NCBI GenBank assembly: GCA_024643705.1
Contig: JAHEML010000254.1
Location: 1 to 6,151 of the forward strand
Length of the DNA stretch: 6,151 nucleotides
Origin: Caldilineaceae bacterium
Lineage (GTDB): Bacteria; Chloroflexota; Anaerolineae; Caldilineales; Caldilineaceae
Direction of reading: 5' to 3'
The notes beneath the pieces are model-generated. The model made no database searches, was not told where the DNA came from, and worked only from the letters and a program-made list of their open reading frames with translations. Position numbers and translations under genes: made by a program. Positions 1 through 5,378 of this stretch are shown in pieces. The stretch's first letter is position 1. Every line of letters begins with the position of its first letter.

Positions 1-528
1 ATGGTGAGTAAAATTATTGAGATGCGCCGGGTGCTGGAGGTTTTGGAGACGATTCCTGGCTATTTGGACGAACGTCTTCCTGGTGGCAAACTGCAAGTAG
101 GTATGATGATCGAAGTGCCTGCGGCGGCGCTGCTGGCGGATCGCCTGGCTCCGCTCGTGGACTTTTTCAGCATCGGCACCAACGATTTGGCCCAATACAC
201 CATGGCCGCGGATCGGGTGAACAGTGCGGTTGCCAGCCTGGCCTCGCCCCTGGACCCCGCTGTTCTGCGGCTGATCGCAATGACGTGTCAGGCGGGGCAA
301 ATGGCTGGGATTCCCGTCTCTATTTGTGGCGAAATGGCCGGCGACCCGTCGATATTTCCCCTGCTCTTTGGCCTGGGGGTGACAGAAGTGAGCGTCGTCG
401 CGCCGGCTGTGCCGCTGGTGAAAGAGGCCGTGCGCCAGACCGACGGCGACGCAGCCCGGCGTCTGGCTGCCAGTGCACTGCAAGCCAACCGGGCGCAAGA
501 TGTACATCGGCTGTTGCACCCGGAGTGA
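1..528 (+). CDS. PTS enzyme I (phosphoenolpyruvate-protein phosphotransferase), C-terminal part only
   Basis: This is the 3' end of a gene entering from the left. The frame is open at base 1, and the first Met is probably internal, because enzyme I has a conserved Pro-Met-Val at this point. The 175 residues form the end of the PEP-binding TIM-barrel domain. Visible motifs are GMMIEVPAAALLAD (residues 34-47, with the Mg-binding Glu38), FFSIGTNDLAQYTMAADR (55-72, with Asn61, Asp62 and Arg72) and SICGEMAGDP (107-116, with the catalytic Cys109). In E. coli EI these correspond to Glu431, Asn454, Asp455, Arg465 and Cys502. Known role: a cytoplasmic enzyme that takes phosphate from PEP and passes it through a histidine to HPr. 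All catalytic residues visible here are intact. The gene ends 151 bp before glpA. It could be free-standing PtsI or the tail of a DhaM-HPr-EI fusion feeding dihydroxyacetone kinase; the neighbours favour a link to glycerol use, but the deciding N-terminus is missing. Confidence 0.93.
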   Translation: MVSKIIEMRRVLEVLETIPGYLDERLPGGKLQVGMMIEVPAAALLADRLAPLVDFFSIGTNDLAQYTMAADRVNSAVASLASPLDPAVLRLIAMTCQAGQMAGIPVSICGEMAGDPSIFPLLFGLGVTEVSVVAPAVPLVKEAVRQTDGDAARRLAASALQANRAQDVHRLLHPE

Positions 529-540
529 AAGAACGACATA

Positions 541-650
541 GTGCGTAGTGCGTAAGTAGTGCGGGTACTTGCATTTACACCACTATCTGAAATCGTTGAA
601 AAGCACTTCCATGATCATCGCTTACGCACTACGCAACACGCATCACCCGC
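541..650. repeat. Heptad repeats in inverted pair between the enzyme I gene and glpA
   Basis: The left array reads GTGCGTA (541-547), GTGCGTA (548-554), then AGTA and GTGCGGG (559-565). The right array reads TACGCAC (623-629), TACGCAA (630-636), CACGCAT (637-643) and CACCCGC (644-650), decaying with distance. The arrays are reverse complements: bases 542-556 pair perfectly with 621-635 (15 of 15), leaving a 64-base loop. No T-run follows the right arm, so it is not a classical Rho-independent terminator. The left array begins 12 bases after the enzyme I stop codon, and the right one ends about 30 bases before the glpA start. In character it resembles the heptanucleotide STRR repeats known from cyanobacteria; relatedness is not claimed. 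Confidence 0.75.
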
Positions 651-679
651 CTGTCATCCATCAACGCGAGAAAATCACA

Positions 680-2491
680 ATGATCTCTCCCTCTCTTTCT
701 ACCGAAATTCTCGTGATTGGCGGCGGGGCCACCGGCACTGGCGTGGCCTGGGACGCAGCCCTGCGGGGCTTTGCCACAATTCTCGTGGAGAAGCGCGACC
801 TGACTCACGGCACAACCGGGCGCTATCATGGCCTGCTCCACAGCGGCGGGCGCTACGTGGTCAAAGACCCCCACAGCGCGGTGGAATGCATTGCTGAAAA
901 CCGCATCCTGCGCCGCACCCACACCCACTGCATCGAAGACACCAGCGGCTTCTTCGTCGTCACCCCAGAGGATGAGGGCGACTACCCCGACCGCTTCTTG
1001 GCCGCCTGTGCCGAAACGGGCGTGCCCTGCAAGGAGATTTCCGTGGCCCAGGCCCTGCGCCGGGAACCTCTCCTCAACCCCCGCATCAGCCGGGTCTTCG
1101 AAGTGCCCGACGGCGCGGCAGACAGCTTTCTGGCAACCCACGCCACTGCCCAGGCAGCGCGTCAGGCTGGCGCACGCATTCTCACCTATCACCAAGTGGT
1201 CGGTCTGCTGATGGATGGCGGCGAGGGCGACAAGCGGGTGACGGGCGCGGTGGTGCGCGACACAGTCTCCGACGAGACCATCCACATTCGCGCGGATTTG
1301 GTCATCAACGCGTCGGGCGCGTGGGCGGGGCAGATTGCCCAAATGGCGGGGGTGGGTGTCAAGATTATCCCCGGCAAAGGAGTCATGGTGGCGACCAATC
1401 ACCGGCTGGTCAACACAGTGATCAACCGCTGCAAAATGCCCAGCGACGGCGATATTCTCGTGCCAGTACACACGGTTTCCATCATCGGCACCACCGACGA
1501 AAAGGTGGCCGACCCGGAAAATCTGGTCATCACACCGGGGGAAGTGCAGTTTATGCTGGCCGAAGGGGACAAACTGGTTCCCGGGCTGAGCCGCGCCCGG
1601 ATTGTGCGGGCCTGGGCCGGTGTGCGCCCCCTCTACCAGGAGGGCTTCAGCGGCGATAGCCGAGACGCCACCCGCTCGCTCACCCTGCTGGACCACAAGG
1701 CGCGGGATGGTGTGCGGGGCTTTCTCACCATCACCGGTGGCAAGTGGACAACTTTCCGCATGATGGCGGAAAAGACGATTGACCGAGCCTGCGAACATTT
1801 GGGCGTGGAGCGGGCTTGCACCACAGCATCCACGCCGGTGCCGGGGATCGAGCAGGGTCACTATTGGCTGGGTCACCGCCTGCACGAGGTGGAAGCGGAG
1901 GCGTTGCAGGGTGGGCTGGTCTGCGAATGCGAACTGGTGACCCGGCAGATGGTGGAGAGCGCGGCCCGACGCAACCCGACCGTGACCCTGGACGATTTGC
2001 GCCGGGATGTGCGCCTGGGGATGGGGCCTTGCCAGGGGGGCTTTTGTACCTACCGAGCCGTGGGCATTCTCCACGAGATTGGCCGAGAGCGCCACGACCC
2101 GGACTTTGTGTTGGAGGGCGAAGCCGACGCGGAAGAGTGGGAGGTGGCCTATCTGCAATCACCGGCCCAAAGCAGCAAAGGGCAGTCGATCACCGCGCAC
2201 GCCACACCGGGCGCGACAACCGAGTCTGCCCTGCCCACCCGTTCCCCAGCCATCGACCGGCGCAGCCCTGTCTCCAACCCCAACCTGCTCCTGCGCGACT
2301 TTTTGCAGGAGCGCTGGAAAGGGGTACTGCCTGTGCTGTGGGGTCGCCAGCTCAAGCAGGAACGGTTGGACGAGCTGATTTATCTGAGCCTGATGAACGC
2401 GGATCACCTGCCCGACGCCGCGGCGCAAAGCCCGATGACGGGGTTTTATCGGGGCGGAGATGGGGAGAAGAAAATTGTGAATGGTGAATAG
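680..2491 (+). CDS. glpA: Anaerobic glycerol-3-phosphate dehydrogenase subunit A (FAD, BFD-like 2Fe-2S domain)
   Basis: This is the catalytic subunit that oxidises sn-glycerol 3-phosphate to dihydroxyacetone phosphate with FAD. The FAD fold opens with GGGATG (14-19) and has Glu37 for the ribose. GTTGRYHGLLHSGGRY (44-59), the AGVRP arginine (316) and TGGKWTT (352-358) match the GlpA/GlpD substrate and flavin sites. A BFD-type iron-sulphur domain follows, with Cys415-x-Cys417 and Cys451-x4-Cys456, as in E. coli GlpA; this separates it from aerobic GlpD. The start at 680 (603 residues) puts the FAD fold about ten residues from the N-terminus. An upstream in-frame TTG at 569 would only translate repeat DNA. 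The Shine-Dalgarno is weak (GCGAG, 666-670). It is longer than E. coli GlpA (542) mainly because of a Ser/Ala/Thr/Pro-rich linker near 480-534, after which the LLRDFLQERWKG segment (536-548) resumes the family pattern. The last residues and the stop codon lie inside a heptad repeat. Spacers of 151 and 123 bp flank it, so co-transcription with glpB and glpC is likely but not shown. Confidence 0.96.
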   Translation: MISPSLSTEILVIGGGATGTGVAWDAALRGFATILVEKRDLTHGTTGRYHGLLHSGGRYVVKDPHSAVECIAENRILRRTHTHCIEDTSGFFVVTPEDEGDYPDRFLAACAETGVPCKEISVAQALRREPLLNPRISRVFEVPDGAADSFLATHATAQAARQAGARILTYHQVVGLLMDGGEGDKRVTGAVVRDTVSDETIHIRADLVINASGAWAGQIAQMAGVGVKIIPGKGVMVATNHRLVNTVINRCKMPSDGDILVPVHTVSIIGTTDEKVADPENLVITPGEVQFMLAEGDKLVPGLSRARIVRAWAGVRPLYQEGFSGDSRDATRSLTLLDHKARDGVRGFLTITGGKWTTFRMMAEKTIDRACEHLGVERACTTASTPVPGIEQGHYWLGHRLHEVEAEALQGGLVCECELVTRQMVESAARRNPTVTLDDLRRDVRLGMGPCQGGFCTYRAVGILHEIGRERHDPDFVLEGEADAEEWEVAYLQSPAQSSKGQSITAHATPGATTESALPTRSPAIDRRSPVSNPNLLLRDFLQERWKGVLPVLWGRQLKQERLDELIYLSLMNADHLPDAAAQSPMTGFYRGGDGEKKIVNGE

Positions 2492-2511
2492 TGAATTGAG
2501 AATTTTGAATG
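2477..2511. repeat. GTGAATx heptad array overlapping the glpA stop codon
   Basis: Successive units are GTGAATG (2477-2483), GTGAATA (2484-2490), GTGAATT (2491-2497), GAGAATT (2498-2504) and TTGAATG (2505-2511), increasingly degenerate. The glpA stop codon TAG (2489-2491) spans the boundary between the second and third units. The final glpA codons (Val-Asn-Gly-Glu) are therefore read from the repeat. Confidence 0.7.
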
Positions 2512-2575
2512 AGGGTGGTGCGACATTTTGTCGGTTCTGCGAGTTTTTTCTGGCTTCGATAAGATCATCACTGCC

Positions 2576-2596
2576 TATGCACTACGAAATACGCAA
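2576..2596. repeat. TACGCAA-type heptads upstream of glpB
   Basis: The three units are TATGCAC (2576-2582), TACGAAA (2583-2589) and TACGCAA (2590-2596). Bases 2576-2595 match 623-642 in the spacer before glpA at 17 of 20 positions in the same orientation. Both copies are preceded at short distance by GATCATC (2563-2569 and 613-619). The array ends 18 bases before the glpB start codon. Confidence 0.7.
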
Positions 2597-2614
2597 TAGG
2601 AACTGGACGGATCT

Positions 2615-3880
2615 ATGACCGATCTGCTGATTATCGGTGCGGGGCTGGCGGGACTAACCGCTGGCTGGCACGCGGCCAAAGCCGGACAGCGGGTGAAGGT
2701 GATTGCCAAGGGAATGGGCGTCACCCATTGGCACGCGGGGACGATTGACGTGCTGGGCTACACGGCAGACGGCGCGGGTGTGTCCCGCCTGCTGGAAGCG
2801 ATTGCCACTCTGCCCGCCGAACATTCCTATGGATTGCTGGGGGAAGAACGAATCGCTTCTGCCCTATCTGCATTTACCACGCTGACCGCGGAAATCGGCC
2901 TGCCCTACGCGGGCGCGCACAACCCGGGCGAGAATTTGTGGCTGCCTTCCCCTGTGGGCGCGGCCCGGCCCACTTTTCTTGCTCCTTTAGGTCAGGTTGC
3001 AGGCGATTTGTCCACCAGTCAACCGCTGCTGGTTGTGGGCATCGAGGGAATGCGGGATTTCTACCCGAAGCTCATCGCCGAAAATCTGTCAAAACAGGGG
3101 CACACAGCCCGTCACGCCTTTCTGCCTCTCAGCCTCTTCACCCCCCGCCAGGATGTGACAACCCTGCAATTGGCAAAGCTGGTGGAGGAGCCGTCCCGTC
3201 TGGCTCAACTCGCCGAGGGTCTGGCTCGGCTGGTCAAGCCCGGCGAGCGTGTCGGCCTGCCCGCTGTTTTGGGTTTCGAGGATCACCCGGCGGTGCTGGC
3301 GCGGCTGCAAGAAGTCACCGGCGCGCCGGTTTTCGAGATTCCCACTCTGCCACCCAGTGTGCCGGGGATTCGGCTGCACAGCCGTCTGCGCCGCCATTTG
3401 GAGCAGATGGGTGTGCGGGTGGAAGTGGGGATGGAGGCCATCGGCTTTGGCACAAACGGGGATCGCATTGCCTGGGTGGAGACCGAGACCAGCAGCCGTC
3501 CATTGAAGCACCGGGCCACCAATTTCCTGCTGGCGACGGGCGGCATCCTGGGTGGGGGCATCAACAGCGATCACACCGGCCGGGCCTGGGAGGTGGTTTT
3601 CGACCTGCCTTTGACGATTCCCCAGGCACGGGACGGTTGGTTTCGCCCTCATTTTTTGGATGGGGGTGGTCAGCCGGTCTTTCGGGGGGGTGTGTCGGTC
3701 AACCAACATTTTCAGCCCATCCATCCCGACCGCACACCCGTCTACACAAACTTGTGGGCCGCGGGGGGAATCCTGTCCGGCGCAGACCCCATTCGCGAGC
3801 GCAGTGTGGAGGGGATCGCGGTGGCGACGGGAACCAGCATTGCGTATTCCGTATTGCGTAGCCAAGATAACGATGGGTGA
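2615..3880 (+). CDS. glpB: Anaerobic glycerol-3-phosphate dehydrogenase subunit B (flavoprotein)
   Basis: GlpB is the second flavoprotein of the GlpABC complex. In E. coli it pairs with GlpA and helps move electrons toward GlpC at the membrane; FMN is the reported cofactor there. The 421 residues are close to E. coli GlpB (419). The N-terminal dinucleotide-binding motif GAGLAG occupies residues 8-13. The family signature TLPPSVPGIRL is at 244-254 and matches E. coli almost exactly (TLPPSVLGIRL). The C-terminal flavin-contact segment AAGGILSGADPI (382-393) matches the E. coli AIGSVLGGFDPI region. Possible ribosome-binding bases are AGGA (2598-2601, rather far) or GGA (2605-2607, seven bases before ATG). 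The C-terminal residues IAYSVLRS are encoded by a heptad array (3842-3862), where E. coli has VCAVSALH, so the extreme tail may have been reshaped by repeat DNA. It sits between glpA and glpC in the standard gene order. Confidence 0.95.
   Translation: MTDLLIIGAGLAGLTAGWHAAKAGQRVKVIAKGMGVTHWHAGTIDVLGYTADGAGVSRLLEAIATLPAEHSYGLLGEERIASALSAFTTLTAEIGLPYAGAHNPGENLWLPSPVGAARPTFLAPLGQVAGDLSTSQPLLVVGIEGMRDFYPKLIAENLSKQGHTARHAFLPLSLFTPRQDVTTLQLAKLVEEPSRLAQLAEGLARLVKPGERVGLPAVLGFEDHPAVLARLQEVTGAPVFEIPTLPPSVPGIRLHSRLRRHLEQMGVRVEVGMEAIGFGTNGDRIAWVETETSSRPLKHRATNFLLATGGILGGGINSDHTGRAWEVVFDLPLTIPQARDGWFRPHFLDGGGQPVFRGGVSVNQHFQPIHPDRTPVYTNLWAAGGILSGADPIRERSVEGIAVATGTSIAYSVLRSQDNDG
3842..3862. repeat. Heptad repeat inside the 3' end of glpB
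   Basis: The units are GCGTATT (3842-3848), CCGTATT (3849-3855) and GCGTAGC (3856-3862). Read on the - strand they give TACGCAA and TACGGAA words, so this is the same family as the arrays at 623-650 and 2576-2596 in the opposite orientation. It lies within the glpB reading frame and encodes part of the C-terminal tail. Confidence 0.6.
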
Positions 3881-3931
3881 AACGTGAAACGTGAGAAAGG
3901 TCATCTGCCCTCACGCATCACGTTTCATGCA
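3877..3931 (+). repeat. Heptad-built hairpin overlapping the glpB stop codon
   Basis: The left arm has GTGAAAC (3877-3883), GTGAAAC (3884-3890) and GTGAGAA (3891-3897). The right arm has TCACGCA (3911-3917), TCACGTT (3918-3924) and TCATGCA (3925-3931). Bases 3877-3895 pair with 3910-3928 at 16 of 19 Watson-Crick positions, plus one G-U pair at the base. The loop is 14 bases. The glpB stop TGA (3878-3880) lies in the base of the stem. No T-run follows, so it is not a typical intrinsic terminator, but in RNA it could protect a 3' end or attenuate transcription before glpC. Confidence 0.7.
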
Positions 3932-3945
3932 TCTCTAGCCAAATA

Positions 3946-3969
3946 AACCAGTCAACCAGTCAACAAACC
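3946..3969. repeat. AACCAGTC octad repeat just before glpC
   Basis: Two perfect 8-base units AACCAGTC (3946-3953 and 3954-3961) are followed by a degenerate AACAAACC (3962-3969). The array ends three bases before the glpC ATG and occupies the place where a Shine-Dalgarno would be expected. The period is 8, unlike the 7-base arrays elsewhere in the window. Confidence 0.6.
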
Positions 3970-3972
3970 CCT

Positions 3973-5247
3973 ATGCATACTACATCTTGGCACTCGGTCG
4001 GCAACTCCATGGACGAGTGCATCAAATGCAATATCTGCACCAGCTACTGCCCTGTGGCCGAAGTGACCGAGGCATTCGCCGGGCCAAAGTATTCGGGTCC
4101 CCAGGCCGAGCGCTTCCGGGCATTGGACCAGATCGCCGCGCCGGATCATTCGGTGGACTACTGCTCCGGCTGCCGGGTCTGCAACGAAGTCTGCCCGGCG
4201 GGGGTGAAGATTGCCGAAATCAATGCCAGGGCGCGGGCGCAGATGGCCGCGGACAATGGCATCCCCCTGCGCAACCGGCTGCTGGGGCGCAACGAACTGC
4301 TGGGCAAGGCGGGTAGTTTTGCCCCGTCTCTGGCGAACTTTGTCTTGCACAACCCACTCAGCCGGGTGCTGGCGGAAAAGGTGATGGGCATCGCTGCCGA
4401 AGCGCCCCTGCCCCGGTGGAGCACAACCGGCACCTTCAACGATTGGCTGGCCCGCACCAAAAACCAACGGCTGCGATCCGACAAGAAGGTCGTCTATTTT
4501 CACGGCTGCGCCACCCAATACTACGAACCCTTTATCGGCCAGGCCGCGGTGGCCGTGCTGGAACACAACGGCTACGAAGTGATCGTGCCTCCCCAGAATT
4601 GCTGCGGCCTACCTCTGCTCTCCAATGGGGAATTTGACGCGGCGGAGGTCTATCACCAGGGCAATTTGGCCCGGTTGGCCGGTTTCGCGCGGGCAGGCTA
4701 CCCGATCGTGGGCACAAGCACCAGTTGCACATTGACGTTGAAAGAAGAAGCGCCCGAACTGCTGGATCGCCACGACGAAGCCACCCTGGCGGTGAAGGGG
4801 GCCACGTGGGACATCTTTGAATGGCTGCGGGAACTGGCCGAAACCGACGAGCTACGCACCGACTTTCAGCCCTTGGGCACAGACGAGAAACCTTTCCTTC
4901 TGCCGTATCACGCGCCCTGCCAATACCGGGCGCACCGGGTGGGTAAGCCCAGCCTGGACGTACTCGCTCTCATTCCCGGCATGGACGTGCGGGAGAGCCG
5001 TGCCCGCTGCTGCGGCATCGCCGGGACGTATGGCTACAAGACGGAGAAGTATCAGATCGGGATGGATGTGGGCGCGGAGCTGTTCGATTTTGTGGCCGAT
5101 CAGGGGCCGGTAGAGATGACCGCCTGCGATTCGGAAACCTGCCGCTGGCAGTTGGAACACGGCACGCACATCCCCAGCCGCCACCCAATTGAGGTGCTGG
5201 CCGCGGCCTATGGGTTGTATGATTTGGAGGCGCGGCGGGCGCGCTAG
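3973..5247 (+). CDS. glpC: Anaerobic glycerol-3-phosphate dehydrogenase subunit C (Fe-S, CCG domains)
   Basis: GlpC is the iron-sulphur subunit that anchors GlpAB to the cytoplasmic membrane and passes electrons to the quinone pool. Two ferredoxin-type 4Fe-4S motifs are complete: Cys16, 19, 22 and 26 followed by Pro, and Cys64, 67, 70 and 74 followed by Pro. Two CCG domains follow. The first has FHGC (Cys179) and CCGLP (Cys210-211); the second has HAPC (Cys316), CCGIAGTYG (Cys346-347) and the DSETCRWQ cysteine (390). The same architecture and motifs are present in E. coli GlpC (396 residues; 424 here). I see no transmembrane helix, so attachment is probably peripheral, as in the family. The ATG at 3973 gives 15 residues before the first cysteine. 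The alternative ATG at 4009 leaves only three, and E. coli has eight. No Shine-Dalgarno is visible at either start. A heptad hairpin and an octad repeat fill the 92-bp gap after glpB. Confidence 0.96.
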   Translation: MHTTSWHSVGNSMDECIKCNICTSYCPVAEVTEAFAGPKYSGPQAERFRALDQIAAPDHSVDYCSGCRVCNEVCPAGVKIAEINARARAQMAADNGIPLRNRLLGRNELLGKAGSFAPSLANFVLHNPLSRVLAEKVMGIAAEAPLPRWSTTGTFNDWLARTKNQRLRSDKKVVYFHGCATQYYEPFIGQAAVAVLEHNGYEVIVPPQNCCGLPLLSNGEFDAAEVYHQGNLARLAGFARAGYPIVGTSTSCTLTLKEEAPELLDRHDEATLAVKGATWDIFEWLRELAETDELRTDFQPLGTDEKPFLLPYHAPCQYRAHRVGKPSLDVLALIPGMDVRESRARCCGIAGTYGYKTEKYQIGMDVGAELFDFVADQGPVEMTACDSETCRWQLEHGTHIPSRHPIEVLAAAYGLYDLEARRAR

Positions 5248-5361
5248 TACGACTTGGCGCGTACGAAGGGCAGGCTTACTGTTCGTTGTGTTGTTCGGCG
5301 AGTAGAATGGGTATGACGCTGTGTCGGCAGATTGTCGGCAACATCTATCGTGACTGTATCC

Positions 5362-5368
5362 AAGGGAG
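5362..5368 (+). promoter_or_regulatory. Shine-Dalgarno site for the P450 gene
   Basis: AAGGGAG lies 10 bases before the ATG at 5379. It is the clearest ribosome-binding site in the window and fixes the P450 start. The spacer 5248-5378 has no convincing promoter or terminator. It does contain the direct repeats GTCGGCA (5323-5329 and 5334-5340, offset 11) and TGTATCC (5355-5361 and 5369-5375, offset 14, flanking this site). Confidence 0.6.
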
Positions 5369-5378
5369 TGTATCCGAA

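Noticed and set aside
611..618. ATGATCAT palindrome as a regulator operator
   Set aside because: An 8-base palindrome is common by chance and does not match FNR or CRP consensus half-sites.
541..650. CRISPR-like repeats in the spacer before glpA
   Set aside because: The units are seven bases, contiguous and partly inverted, with no regularly sized spacers.
629..2158. Long - strand open frame (509 codons) opposite glpA
   Set aside because: It mirrors the codon pattern of glpA in GC-rich DNA, shows no recognisable family motif, and overlaps a clearly identified gene.
2521..2549. Possible intrinsic terminator after glpA (CGACA-TTT-TGTCG hairpin, T-run at 2544-2549)
   Set aside because: The stem is only five pairs and the T-run starts ten bases after it, too far for a standard Rho-independent terminator.
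5276..5308. Possible promoter before the P450 gene with -10 TAGAAT at 5303-5308
   Set aside because: The -10 resembles the consensus, but no acceptable -35 hexamer lies at 16-18 bases, so a single hexamer is not enough.
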